Source of the DNA: Megascapheus bottae
Taxonomy: Eukaryota; Chordata; Mammalia; Rodentia; Geomyidae
Reading direction: 5' to 3'
Length of the DNA: 64,000 bases
Assembly: GCA_024803745.1 (NCBI GenBank)
Contig: JANJXV010000014.1
Span: 4,937,001 to 5,001,000 of the forward strand
Every line of letters starts with the position of its first letter. Within the stretch, counting starts at the first letter, position 1. The notes under the pieces were generated by a model. That model did no database searches and had not been told where the DNA came from. It was given only the letters and a program-made list of their open reading frames with translations. Shown piece by piece: positions 46,860 through 57,885 of the stretch. The translations under genes and the position numbers were made by a program.

Positions 46860-47937
46860 ACCAAGCTTTATAAACAGAATGCAGTCTCAGTGATACAGGA
46901 GACTGGAAGAAATTTCAGTTCTTACTTTCCATTCACATTTTCTTTGTGAAGAGGTAGTTTAAGGGAACTACACATGGTGCTATAAATACCTCAAGACAGT
47001 TTGTCCACATTGACACTTCCATTTCCTAAAATGAAACCCTCACTTGGCCCACAGAGAGAAGAAAGGCTGGCTTTGTTCACCAGCTTTCCTCCAACAAGTA
47101 CATCCATATGTTAGAACTTCCTCTCATGAGTCATACACAGTTGTCAAACACCAACTTTCCTTTGTTTGACCTAGGCAGAAATCAGTCCTGTAGAAGCACA
47201 GCACAAATTCTGAATCATTTGATTGTGTTATATTCATATCTGAATTTGCATCTGTCATAAACCCAATGTGTCCTCCATGAAAAGCTGCATTCTTCAGATA
47301 CTACTGAATAAAAAAGAAATCCCATTCAAATTGAATCTGTCCCATGTAGATTGTTGGTGAAATTCCTGAGGAATGTTATGGGGTAAGTTTCCTGTACTAC
47401 ATTGTTAAGTTATCATCCATAATTGGACTCCACCTAAAATGTTCTGGAATATTCTATTCCTACAGGATACTAGTTACCTTTATGATTGTTAAAAAGAAAG
47501 AAAATATGCTTCATGTCATAGGAGCTCCCTGTCATGGGATATTTAGTCTTACAGAACAGGAAAAAGTATGTGTGTAACTTGGGTTTTGTTTTTTTTCAAT
47601 ATGTCCTTGATTTTTTTCTTCAGCTTTGTTATGACTGCTAAACACTTTCTTGTCTCTTTGTACTTTTCAAATGAAGGACTGTATACTCTGGATTCACATT
47701 CTGCTAGGGATATGGTTAAAGCTTCACTTGTTTGAGAAAGATGCTGTGACTTCTCTTCATATACTTTGGTCTCTCAAGGTTTCTGCACTGTCATATACCC
47801 ATGTAGTATTTACAATCAGATTAAGTTCCAGCCCATAATTAAAAATACAAATAGGGCAAATCAGGTTTTGGAGAACTTAAACTGGCTCCTGAGTCAGCAA
47901 ATTTTATACTAATAAACTCATGGTAAGTTGTTGGTTT
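46860..47937. other. Intron without clear features
   Basis: No repeat or gene recognised. Confidence 0.5.
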
Positions 47938-48110
47938 TTTTTTTTTTTTGGTCAGTTGTGGGATTTGAACTCAGAGCCTGGGCACTGCCCCTGAGCTTTT
48001 TTGCTCCATACTAGTGTTCTACAACAGTTGAGCCACAGACTTTCCTGCCCAGGCTGTGATCATCGAATCTCAGCCCCTTGAGTAGCCAAGATTACAGGCA
48101 TGTGCCACCA
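47938..48110 (-). repeat. B1-like/ID-like SINE with internal deletion
   Basis: GGGATTTGAACTCAGAGCCT and GTTGAGCCACAGACTTTCCT join the right module directly to the head (CAGCCCCTTGAGTAGCC, ATTACAGGCATGTGCC). The linker is mostly lost. Confidence 0.88.
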
Positions 48111-48322
48111 GCTCTTTGTTCATGGTAACTTTCTTTGACTGAACGTCACCCAAATCTCTCAAGGCTAGAGGCGAGTAGAGCACACTAATAAGACCAGAGT
48201 CCATCTCTACCTCCTTGGCAAAACGAAATCAGGCTTCTGCTGTTTATAATATTTATAACCAAACAGGCTGTTTTTACATCATCTATAATACTCTGACTGA
48301 TACTTTTGCTTCCCTTTTCAGA

Positions 48323-48541
48323 ATAGCTGCTTAAATTCTGGGCCTGGATGCTGTCCCTGAGCTCTTCAGCTCAAGGCTACTGCCCTACGCCTTGAGCCAC
48401 AGTGCCACTAATTATTTTTTAGTGGTTAACTGGAGATGAGAGTCTCACTGTCTTTAGTGCCTGGGTTGGGTTTGAACTACAATCCTCAGATCTCAGCCTC
48501 CTGAGTAGCTAGGATTATAGGCATGAGCCACTGCACCCAGC
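48323..48541 (-). repeat. B1-like/ID-like dimeric SINE
   Basis: Full reverse order from AATTCTGGGCCTGGATGCTG to CATGAGCCACTGCACCCAGC. Confidence 0.92.
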
Positions 48542-48549
48542 AATTGCTT

Positions 48550-48740
48550 CTTTTTTTGCCAGTCCTGGGCTTGAACTCAGGGCCTGAGCACTGTCCTTGG
48601 CCTTTTTCAAGGCTAAAGCTCTACTACTTGAGCCTCAACACCATTTCCAGCTTTTTTCTATGTATGTGGTACCGAGGAATTGAACCCAGGTCTTTGTGCA
48701 TGCTAGGCAAGCACTCTATCACTAGGCCAAACTCCCAGCC
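48550..48740 (-). repeat. ID-like dimeric SINE
   Basis: Full reverse order ending AACTCCCAGCC, abutting the previous SINE. Confidence 0.92.
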
Positions 48741-48758
48741 CCTGATAGCTTCTTTTTT

Positions 48759-48953
48759 TTTTTTATTTTGCCAGTCCTGGGCTTGAGCTCAGGGCCTGAG
48801 CACTGTCCTTTGACTTTCTCAAGGCTAGAGCTCTACCACTTGAGCCTCAGCACCACTTCCGGCTTTTTTCTATGTATGTGGTACCAAGGAATTGAACCCG
48901 GGTTTTCATGCATGCTAGGCAAGCACTTTAACCACTAAACCAAACTCCTGGCC
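48759..48953 (-). repeat. ID-like dimeric SINE, complete
   Basis: An 18-bp TSD (CCTGATAGCTTCTTTTTT) sits at 48741-48758 and 48954-48971. This is the third minus-strand SINE in a row. Confidence 0.92.
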
Positions 48954-49104
48954 CCTGATAGCTTCTTTTTTAATGTTATTCCAGCCAACAGATACTTTTA
49001 CTCAGAAAAATTTGTATTTTCCCTCAAATCAATATTAAAACCTTTTGTATTAGAGATTGTTTTACCTGACTTTTTTTACCTAACAGTTAAAAAAAAAAAT
49101 TAAG

Positions 49105-49338
49105 AAAGCTGGGTGCTGGTGGTTCAGGCCTATAATTCTGGCTACTCAGAAGGCTGAGGTCTGAGGATCTCAGTTCAAAGCCAGCATGTGCAGGAAAGTC
49201 TGTGAGATTCTTGTCACCAAAAAAATACTCAGAAAAATCCAGAAGTGGTACTGTGGCTCAGATAGTAGAATGATAGCCTTGAGCACAAAGTGGCTCGTGG
49301 ACAGCGCCCAGGAGCTCAAGCCCAGGACCAGCAAAAAA
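49105..49338 (+). repeat. B1-like/ID-like dimeric SINE
   Basis: Head GCTGGGTGCTGGTGGTTCAG, linker shortened to TTGTCACCAAAAAAATAC, right module to CCAGGACCAGC and A tail. Confidence 0.92.
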
Positions 49339-49448
49339 GAAAGATACTGTTTCCATGACAACTCGCTGTTGCCAGCACTAGAGTTTTTGCAGACAAAAGC
49401 ACACATCGATGAGCATAGACATGATCACATCCACACTAGAGATTAGAA

Positions 49449-49624
49449 GGGCCTGGAGTGTGGCCTGGTGGTAGAGTGCTTGCCTAGCATGCATGAAGTC
49501 TGTTCGATCCCTCAGTACCATATACATAGAAAAAGCTGGAAGTGGTGCTCAAGTAGTAGAGGGCTAACCTTGAGAAAGCTCAAGGACAGTGCCCAGGCCC
49601 AGAGGTCAAGCCCAAGGACTGGTG
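49449..49624 (+). repeat. ID-like dimeric SINE
   Basis: GGCCTGGAGTGTGGCCTGG to CAAGCCCAAGGACTGG. The B box is damaged (GTCTGTTCGATCCC). Confidence 0.9.
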
Positions 49625-49652
49625 CGGGGATTAGGGGGAGCAGAAGCAAAGC

Positions 49653-49757
49653 AAAAAACTGGGGCTCATGGACAATTACTCACCTAAACCCCAAGTCTTG
49701 CCAGAACTATCAGAGAAGCAAGAGTCCCCTTCAGGGACTGACTTTGCCTAGGTATGC
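49653..49757 (+). repeat. Unclassified repeat, plus copy of an inverted pair
   Basis: It shares ACTGGGGNTCATGGACAATT, CCCAAGTCTTGCCA and ATCAGAGAA with the minus-strand copy at 50297-50422. The copy is about 100 bp, with a small replaced or deleted block. I cannot name the family; an LTR-element leader or an unannotated rodent repeat are possible. Confidence 0.75.
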
Positions 49758-50296
49758 TTAATTTTAATTTTAAATTTTGAATTAAAAAATGATGGTCTCC
49801 CCTTCAGCTCTGTCTCTCTTCTCCCCTTTTCTTCTTTCCCTCCCTCACTCAGGAGTCTAGTAAATGTGAGCCCTCTGTGGGGAAATAAATTATTCACATC
49901 TGGTAACAAGGAGAAAATTAATTCAGCTATTTATTTTTAAGAAAATTACTAGACTCTTAGTCTGGTAAGAAATCTCAAGAGATGCCAGCATTCTAACTTG
50001 TTGGAGACAGTCTTTCTTGTAACGGGCACTTCCCTTCCCTGGTAGAGAACTTTCTTCTTTTCATCTGCCTAGTAACAGACTTCATGTCAGATTCTTCTTT
50101 CTGCCCAGCCCTTGCTGTAATTTAGTGCTGAGCTTTTCGTCCTTTCCTACTATGCTGTTTCTCTTTGGTCTTTCTCCTTTTTGGGACTGTTTTGCTTCAA
50201 GTACCTCCCTTCCACACCCTCACTAATCCTTTGCTCTTCATTTTTCCCATTGCTACATTTTTCTTTCTTTGATTTCCAAGGAGCCCATCCCTGCCT

Positions 50297-50422
50297 GCAT
50301 ACCTGGACAAAGTCAGCTCCTGGGGGCAAAATTCCCATCCGAAACACCTCTTGCTTCTTCTCTGATGGGTTTGGCAAGACTTGGGATTTAGAAGAGTAAT
50401 TGTCCATGAACCCCAGTTTTTA
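50297..50422 (-). repeat. Unclassified repeat, minus copy of an inverted pair
   Basis: The longer copy reads, on the minus strand, ACTGGGGTTCATGGACAATT to GACTTTGTCCAGGTATGC. It lies in an 85-codon minus ORF (50150-50407) with no recognised product. The element may extend to about 50150. Confidence 0.75.
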
Positions 50423-50763
50423 ATACCCACCATTCCTAGTCAGATCTTATCTAGTATCTAGTGTAAGCTGACTAAAGCATAGATACAACAAAACAAATCC
50501 AGTTGGCCTCTGAGGTTTACCTACTGTACTCATTGTACATATTTGTACGAATACGTATGCTCATACTTGAATTACCTAGAGATGGACTATGAAAGAAAAA
50601 TTTAAATTTAAACTAGGAACTGAAGGTTATGGAAAGGGGAAGGAAAGCAATAATTATTCAGTATATATTCATTGATTACCAGACTTGGACAGACTGGGTA
50701 AATCATGTGCTCTGAGTACAGGAGAGAGGAAAGGTTGCCCTTGCCCTTAGCACATTTTCAAAT

Positions 50764-51220
50764 GGTGGCTCATGCCTCTAATCCTAGCTACTCTAGAGGC
50801 TGAGATCTGAGGATCATGGTTTGAAGCCAGCCCAGGCAAGAAAGTTTTTTTTTTCATGAGTCAGTATTTTAATTTGTAAACATTCAACTAAAATAATATC
50901 ATAGTTTTACTTTATAGCAATTAAAAGCAGATATAACTTTATAATCCATATTAAAGAATATTATACATATTCTTTTATTCTAAATTATTCGTGTTTTGTA
51001 CATAACATATTTTTGCTAGTCCTGTAGCTTGAACTCAAGGTCTGAGCACTGACCGTGGGCTTTCTCTAGGCTAGAGCACTACCACAGAGCAAGAAAGTTT
51101 GTGATAAACTACTCAGAAATAGCCAGGAGTGGTGCTAGTGTTGTGGCTCAAGTTGAGGACTAGTCTTGAGCACAAAGAGGAGGCTCAGGGACAAGGCCCA
51201 GGCCCCTAGTTGAAGCCCAG
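50764..51220 (+). repeat. B1-like/ID-like SINE split by a retrocopy
   Basis: Head and middle (GGTGGCTCATGCCTCTAATC to CCCAGGCAAGAAAGTTT) are followed by an insert. The element resumes at 51089 with GCAAGAAAGTTTGTGATAAA and ends near TTGAAGCCCAGTG. Confidence 0.9.
50848..51088 (-). mobile_element. Retroposed transcript: SINE right half plus unique 3' sequence and poly(A)
   Basis: On the minus strand it starts within a SINE right module (TGTGGTAGTGCTCTAGCC to GGACTAGCAAAAA). About 160 bases of unrelated AT-rich sequence follow, with ATTAAA (50868-50873), then about 13 bases and a poly(A). A 12-bp TSD (GCAAGAAAGTTT) sits at 50836-50847 and 51089-51100. This is L1-type retroposition of a non-L1 RNA. 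Confidence 0.82.
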
Positions 51221-51221
51221 T

Positions 51222-51223
51222 GA

Positions 51224-51258
<35 letters not shown>

Positions 51259-51272
51259 CAGAGAGAGAGAGA
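51222..51272. repeat. (GA)n/(CAGAGA)n microsatellite
   Basis: GA repeats with regular CAGAGA units, on the tail of the 50764 SINE. Confidence 0.95.
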
Positions 51273-51794
51273 ATATTCCATTTCTGTAGAAACCAGAAGT
51301 CAATGAATAAATAGTATAGAAGTAAGAAATACAATCTATGGCAAGGTGGCAATTTATTTGGATTTTTCCTTTCTAATTTGAAGAGTAATTTGGACTCAGA
51401 GCAGTAGAGGGGATTATTATTATTAAAATGTAAATATACATTGTGAAAAAAGGTAATTAGCATCATAAAAGACTGAGTAGAGGGAAATAGAAGAAAGCAG
51501 TAAGTCACTCAACCTCAATACCAGAAATAAGCAAAATCGTGCTTTTTTTTTAGACGTAGGCAGTTGGTTTTATTATTAAATCATAATTTAGAAAATCAGA
51601 TGTTAAGAGAGATTTAGCTCAGATTAATAGGTTCTCCAGAACTTGTAGAACACACATCTTCGGATGAGTACTGAGTTGACTGAAATAGGTTTGTCACTGA
51701 GCCTCACATGTACTTAAGCCTTTCATATATTTAGCCCTAAAGCAATTTTCTTAACAGTTTTAAGTGTCCTGGATCTAATGTTTGCTTAAGAATA
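51273..51794. other. Intron without clear features
   Basis: Nothing recognised. Confidence 0.5.
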
Positions 51795-51795
51795 T

Positions 51796-51840
<45 letters not shown>
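51796..51840. repeat. (TG)n microsatellite
   Basis: About 22 TG units. Confidence 0.97.
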
Positions 51841-51844
<4 letters not shown>

Positions 51845-51905
51845 GAGCCAAGGACTTTACTCAAACTAGGCCATACTTTATCACTAAGTTACATACTCAC
51901 CACTG
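51841..51905 (-). repeat. Possible old ID-like unit
   Basis: TACTGAGCCAAGGACTTTAC, ACTTTATCACTAAGTTACAT and CACCACTGG keep antisense ID order next to the TG run. Confidence 0.4.
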
Positions 51906-52763
51906 GAATATAACTTTTTAATTACTGTTTTTTAACTGGCTGTTTTGAAATATGATTCACATATCATACAGTGACCCAGTATTAAGTACTGTAAGTCAGT
52001 AATTTTTAATTTAATACATCCAGAGGTGTATACCTACCAAGGCATTGAATTTTACGTTTGCATAGCCTAAAAAGAAACTCCAAACTATGAGCAGTCTGGT
52101 CTTAGGCAATCCATTTGTATGTATAAATTTAAACATATAATATAATTTACCTTTTGTATGCATATTTTTGGTTATCTATCTTCCAACTTCTGCCTTATGT
52201 ACTTTTTAATTATCACTCCATTAGTGTTTACTAAGTAAATCAATTAATTGACTTTTCTGCTTGATCTGGTTATTTTAATAGCTGGTCATTGTAAGATGAT
52301 AAGTCGACTTTTTAACAGATAATAACTATAGAATGGAACAGAGAACTAAGTAAATAGTAAGTTAGTCATTTTAGAGCTTTGTTTTTTCTTTTTTTTGAAA
52401 GGTCATATGTACGTGGAAAAGTTTTCTACTAACCCAAAAAGATAGCAGCTGAAGTATAACCACTGGTCAAATACAGGTTCAAAAGGTGTTCCGTAGGGTG
52501 ACCCATAACTTCCTTGTCTTTTTAACACAAGGAGAGCATCTGTTAATGAAGTCTTTTTTCTTCCATTATGTATGAATTACTTGTTTACTCTAACAGATGT
52601 ATCTCTATACACTTTTCATTTACTAGAACACATCATACCCCATCTCTAAATGTGGTTCATTGTTCACTGAGATTATGAGTACTTATATGTTCTCCTAGTT
52701 ATTTTCTTTAAAATACACATAACCTGAAACTTTATCCTTTTTTGAAATTTAATCTGAGAAAAT
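51906..52763. other. Intron without clear features
   Basis: AT-rich; nothing recognised. Confidence 0.5.
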
Positions 52764-52773
52764 CTTGAAAACA

Positions 52774-53039
52774 GGAGGGCTTTTGTTTTGTTTTGTTTTG
52801 TTTTTGCCAATTCTGGGGCGTGAACTCAGGGCCTAGACACTGTTCCCAAGCATCTGTATGGTCAAGACTAGCCCTCAACCACTGGAGCCAGCGCACCACT
52901 TCTGGCTTTTTCCGAGTAGCTTAATGGAGATAAGAGTCTTTTGGACTTCCCTGCCCTTGCTGGCTTTGAACTGAAATCCTCAGATCTCAGCCTCTTAAGT
53001 AGCAAGGATTGTAGGCATCAGCCACCAGTGCCCACCTGG
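52774..53039 (-). repeat. B1-like/ID-like dimeric SINE, complete
   Basis: (TTTTG)n tail complement, then the full reverse order to CAGCCACCAGTGCCCACCTG. A 10-bp TSD (CTTGAAAACA) sits at 52764-52773 and 53040-53049. Confidence 0.92.
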
Positions 53040-53049
53040 CTTGAAAACA

Positions 53050-53971
53050 AGCTTTTTAATGCATGGTGATGGAGGGTTTTTGCAAAACTACACACACAAA
53101 CAAATGATATTACCAATTCAGATTTCAACCTCACTGGAAAATTTAACATTCACCTTTTACAAAACGTATTCTCTCCTTGGTAAAATTGTAACAGCTGTGA
53201 CGTGTAACAGCCCTGAAAAAGGACTCTATTAGGTTTACTTTGGAGATATCACCATGACAAATCACCGCTTTCTTTCTTGTTTACTATCTGAAACATCCTA
53301 TCACCTGTGTATAATATTGAACCGGGAAGAAGTAAGAATGTGCATGCATTTTGTTAATTCTTATATGTCTGTTTTGAAGCTGGACATTCTAATGGGCAGT
53401 ATACATTCGTTATTGGAGTTAGTGGATTAGTGGATCCTTGAAGGTAGAGATCGTTACCTCTACTTTATAGATGAAGGAAATCAAGGGACTTTCCTAAAGC
53501 CCTTCTGGAAGAAATAGTGGGGGGGGGTGCTTCATTTGCAGAATAGACCATCTCTAGAGTCTTTCTCAGACAGCAAATACCTTTGGAAACAGAATATTAA
53601 TGAAAAAGTAAGAAATTAGGGGAGAAATGAAGACTTAACCTCTTACAAATTCAAGAAAGCCTTCAGGAAGATCCTTGCCAAAAGGAGAAAAAAAAAGACA
53701 ACAGGAATACTTGTTTTGGCATGACAACGCCTTAGGTGATACTGAGAAGATAAATGGCTTTGCTATGGCTTGAAAGGAACGCAATTTTGCCACTGTATTT
53801 TGCAATATTCTCCAATTAGTAGGGAAAATGCTTAGCAATGTAAATGAAAATACATTTCTTTCAGAAGGAATTTTTATCTTAGTATTAACTTATGAAACGT
53901 GACAAAGGAGTATATTTGAAGGGAAAAAATGGAAATGACCTAAAATCCTCTTTTATAAAAAATCATGGCAG
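53050..53971. other. Intron without clear features
   Basis: A diverged MIR/L2-like phrase (CTACTTTATAGATGAAGGAA) lies near 53459. Otherwise nothing. Confidence 0.4.
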
Positions 53972-54048
53972 TAAGGCTAGGGGTACAGCTCAGTAAAAGA
54001 ATGTGTGCTTAGCATGTATGAGGCCCTGAGTTCAAAATCCTAGAACAG
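53972..54048 (+). repeat. Single ID-like element
   Basis: CTAGGGGTACAGCTCAGTAA, GCTTAGCATGTATGAGGCCC and GAGTTCAAAATCC show both tRNA promoter boxes, with no right module. Confidence 0.7.
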
Positions 54049-54203
54049 TTATCTTCAGATTGTGAAATGAAACAGAGGTCCAAGTTATACCGGGCATATT
54101 CAGGTTCTCTTAGTCTTGACATCGCTATCTTTTTAAGTTTTCTCTGTTTCCTTCCAGGTCAGCTCTATGTCCTGGTGATAAACATCTAGCCAAATCTAGC
54201 TCT

Positions 54204-54217
54204 GTGGGTGGGTGGGT

Positions 54218-54256
<39 letters not shown>
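54204..54256. repeat. (GGGT)n-(GT)n microsatellite
   Basis: Four GGGT units, then about 18 GT units. Confidence 0.97.
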
Positions 54257-54259
<3 letters not shown>

Positions 54260-55314
54260 AATCATCCAAGACAATAGAATTAAACTTTTTTCTCACCACA
54301 AACCAAAAGAATATAATCAAAGGCTTTAGTTTATATTTGCCTAAAATATACTATAAGTCACACACACTTAAGGATATTTGCTCTGCTAACCTGAAGAGGG
54401 AATAGTTACTCAAACTGACCTTAGTGAAGACACAGGTGTGGATTTTTTTGTGCAAAAACACAGACTGTATTTTCAGGATTTTTTTTTAATCCAGAAAGCT
54501 TTTATTTAAAGACAGATTATATCGTAAGAGATCCCTGCTAGAGGTATTAGTCTTTCATCTGCATAGTCTACCATGGCATATTAAGGTTTCATCTTCTCCT
54601 GCTCTTGATGTACATAGATAACACCTGTATCATAAAACCAGCTCATACAAACTGAGAATTTTCAGCCCAAAACTGTGAACAGACTGTTCTCAAAGTTTGA
54701 TACATGTTATCTACCTCTTTGACCATCACCCCTCTTTCATGTGAAACATTTCCACTGCATTTGTGTCCAAAGATCCATTTTAATTGGATCTGAGTGCATG
54801 CCATCAGGACTCAGTGGTTTTGCTTAACACAGCCAACCCACATCTGCTACAAAGCCAAGTAAAAGAGCTCAATCACACAAGTTTTCACTCCCTCAGGTGC
54901 CAAAAGTCATTCTGACATCTACATCAAATTCTGCCCCACAGAGTCTAGTATTCCCCATGGCAGATTTTGCTGAATGTTCACAAAATGGTGGTTATGATTC
55001 AGACCCTAAAAGAGTGGGCCAGAGCTAACTCTTTCACAAGCACATTTAATTCTGTAGGCCAGTCTAGCTATTAAGTAGAGAGAAGACTCCGGGTCTTGGT
55101 TATGTAAGAGAAGAGATCATCCCAATTTCCCCAGCTAAAATAAACTTAGCAAATTATAGGTAAAGTATAGCAAGCATTTGTTAAAGGTGTAGTCAAGCAA
55201 GAAAGCAGGCATACTATTGGAGGTAGAAATGACAAGGGAGTTAAAAACCCTAACAGTAAGGACATGAGCCACTGCTGTAGCTAAGCTTTTGGCTGGGTTT
55301 CATCACCCACTACT
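54257..55314. other. Intron without clear features
   Basis: No repeat or gene recognised. Confidence 0.5.
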
Positions 55315-55627
55315 ACAGACTGAATATTCATGCTTCCCCAAAATCTCTATTTAGGAATCCTTATCCTAAAGTTATTAAGAGATGGGGGCGTTGATAGGTG
55401 ACAGGGTAATGAGGTGGAACCCCCACAGATGAGCATAGTCCTCATAGAAAGGAGTCAGAGAAGTCTCTTGTCCTTCATCTTCTTCCATGTGAGGGAGCAA
55501 GAAGGCAGCCTTCTATGATCCCTCACATGGACCTCCCATCTTGCAAAACCATGAGGAATATGATATATGTTCTTATTTTAACTCGCTAGTTTATGGTGCT
55601 CTGTCTAATAGCCCAAACAGCATAAGA
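55315..55627 (+). repeat. MLT1-type (MaLR) solo LTR
   Basis: The MLT1 order is visible: CAGACTGAATATTCATG, CCCCAAAATCTCTATTTAGG, a GGTGGAACCCCCACAGATGA block, CTTCCATGTGAGGGAGCAAG and GAAGGCAGCCTTCTATGA. It ends TAGCCCAAACAGCATAAGAC. Ancient, non-coding and inactive. Confidence 0.68.
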
Positions 55628-56158
55628 CACACACCCCAAAAGAATAATTCAAGATAATCTGCTTGCTTTGTTTCCCAGTAGCCAAAGCCAACGAATTTAT
55701 GCTAAGTCATGTCATGATACTCAAAGGTGGTTTCACACCCAAATCTATCTGTGTCTTCGTGATAAGGGATAGGGTTGTCATGTTCACATAGCCACCGAAT
55801 CCGCTCAACAAGTTAACTCGTGCTCCATTCAGTATATAAACTTACTGACCTGGCACTGCTGCCCAGTGCTCAAGCCATTTTAAAATGAATGCTTATCGAG
55901 GAGCAGTCAATTTTGTTTGTTCCTAAACCTTATAATGCCAATTATACCTAGTTTTTGTTTTTGTTTTTTGCTCTTTCACATTAAGGAAACAGATGATTCT
56001 GAAAAGAGAACTATTGTTTGTATGAAATGCAAGTTTAATACTTTAGAAAGAATTAAAAGTGTGTATTAAGGGTAGGCAAACAACTATTAGAATATATATA
56101 TATATAAGTACTAGTAATGAATGAGTTAAAAAATGTATCTAGATGGACTACTTTAAGT
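55628..56158. other. Intron between two inverted LTRs
   Basis: AT-rich with a short (TA)n at 56095-56106. No internal element genes are seen. Confidence 0.5.
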
Positions 56159-56447
56159 ATGCTCAGCTGTAGTAACAAAATACCTGGGTAATATAAGCAA
56201 TGGAAATGAATTGCTCACAGTTTTAGAGTCTGAGCCATCCCAAATGAAGATGCCAACAGATTCAATGTCTGGAAACAGGATTCTCTTCTTCAAAAATGGC
56301 AGCTTCTTGCTGCTTCCAGACATGGCAGAATCCCATTTGTGAAAACAGAGACCCCAAAGGTCCCATCTCTTAGTACTATTGACTTTGCTATTAAGTTTCA
56401 TTTTGTGAATTTAGGAAAGACATCAACATTCAGTTCATAGCAGCAAT
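56159..56447 (-). repeat. MLT1-type (MaLR) solo LTR, inverted
   Basis: Antisense MLT1 order: GTAGTAACAAAATACCTGGG, AATTGCTCACAGTTTTAGAG, GCAGCTTCTTGCTGCTTCC and ACATTCAGTTCATAGCAGC. It is the opposite orientation to 55315-55627. Confidence 0.66.
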
Positions 56448-56696
56448 CAGTCAGTAAAGTTACTGTGAAAATAGAGCATTCATTAATCTGGTAGATTGCT
56501 TCATTCCTTGTTAAAAGTCAAGCAAGAATTTAAAGACACTTGCAAATCAATTTGAGTACTTAGTCCCACTGGCAGTTGTTTGTGAAACACAATTTTCCTC
56601 CTCACAGTCCCATGATGTTTCTCCCCCAGAGGCTGAAGCTGCAGAGATTTGAGCTAAGAGAAAATTAGTTACCAAAATGAAAGTATTACAACATAA

Positions 56697-56880
56697 TAAT
56701 TGAAGTATATACACTTTGGGACCAGGAAGACCTGGATTTAATTTTAAGTCTACAATTTGTTTTATCTAAGTTAAGCCAATTCCCTCTTCTCAGCTGAAAA
56801 TAACAACAATAATAATATATCCTATTGGAATTTTTGTAAAACTTCAGTGAGATCATGTTTGGGAAGCACATGATACCATG
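56697..56880 (+). repeat. MIR
   Basis: ACTTTGGGACCAGGAAGACC, TGGATTTAATTTTAAGTC, AATTCCCTCTTCTCAGCTG and CAGTGAGATCATGTTTGGGA follow MIR order. Confidence 0.65.
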
Positions 56881-56998
56881 CCATATACAAAATTCACACT
56901 GGATAAAAAATAGCTTTTAAATATTGCATATTTTTGCCCTTTTTAATGTGTTAACTGAAATACAATAGATTCTAACTCATTAGAAAGACAAAATTAGA

Positions 56999-57205
56999 GC
57001 CAGGGTTGGCTCACACCTGTAATCCTAACTACTCAAGAGGCTGGGATCTGAGGATCAGGATTCAAAGTACCTGTGAGACTCTTACCTCCAATAAGCTACT
57101 CAAAAAAGCCAGAAGTGACATTGTGGTTCAACTGGTAGAGCCTTCAACACAAAGAGGCTCAGTGCCCAGGCCCTAAATTCAAGCCCCAGGACCAGCAAAA
57201 GAAAG
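56999..57205 (+). repeat. B1-like/ID-like dimeric SINE
   Basis: Head CTCACACCTGTAATCCTAAC, a short deletion before CTGTGAGACTCTTACCTCC, and right module to AAGCCCCAGGACCAGC. Confidence 0.92.
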
Positions 57206-57268
57206 AGGTGGGGGAGGGAGGGAAGGGAAGAAAAGAAGGAGAGAGAGAGAGAGAAAGAGAGAGAGAGT
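57206..57268. repeat. Purine-rich (GA)n tract
   Basis: GGGA/GAAG-rich then GA repeats, grown on the SINE tail. Confidence 0.92.
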
Positions 57269-57544
57269 CATGGATATTTGAAGAAAGTGGGATTGGGTCA
57301 AAGGGGTGGGGTAGATGAATGAAGAAAGAAGAGAAAGCAGTGAAAACTTGAATGTGTACCGTAAAAGTTAAGAAAAGTGGGATGTTTAGAAATGCTGAAA
57401 GGAGTGAAGTTAATCAAGACCCACTGTGTTTATCAACTGCTTTGTTGAATGACAACTTCCTTGTACAATTTTTAAGGATAATTTTTTTGATTTTTTGGAG
57501 TTTTAAAAAAGACTCCAGTTCTCATTTTGCTATTTTGTAAGAAC

Positions 57545-57615
57545 TCTCTCTGATATATCTCAATGGTAGATTGCTTGCCCAAGCAATTGAGGGACTCAGG
57601 TGTGGTCACCAGCAC
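57545..57615 (+). repeat. Possible ID-like unit
   Basis: GATATATCTCAATGGTAGAT and TGCTTGCCCAAGCAATTGAG resemble an ID A-box half. The B box is lost. Confidence 0.4.
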
Positions 57616-57654
57616 ACAGATGTCTTTTAGAATCCATGAAGCTTTTTTTTGAGT

Positions 57655-57885
57655 GTATGCTGGTGGGGATTGAACTTAGAGCCTTCTATTCTGCTTTAGC
57701 TTCCTCTATCAGCTTAAGGCTAGCACTCTACCACTTGAGCTATGCCTCCACTTCCAGTTTTGTTTTTTTGTTTTGCCTGTGTGTTTGATTGTCAACTAGA
57801 GAAAAATGTCTCTCTGATTTGTTTGCTTGGGCCACAACTTGGAACCTGGATCCTCAATTCTCAGTCTCCCAGATACTAGAAGTTG
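57655..57885 (-). repeat. Old B1-like/ID-like SINE
   Basis: GGGGATTGAACTTAGAGCC, GCTAGCACTCTACCACTTGA, TCAACTAGAGAAAAATGTCT and GATCCTCAATTCTCAGTCTC keep the antisense order. Confidence 0.75.

Noticed and set aside
50150..50433. Retroviral gag or other ERV gene on the minus strand
   Set aside because: The 85-codon ORF has no recognisable motif. The GGGGTTCATGG phrase is only loosely like a primer-binding site. Kept as an unclassified inverted repeat.
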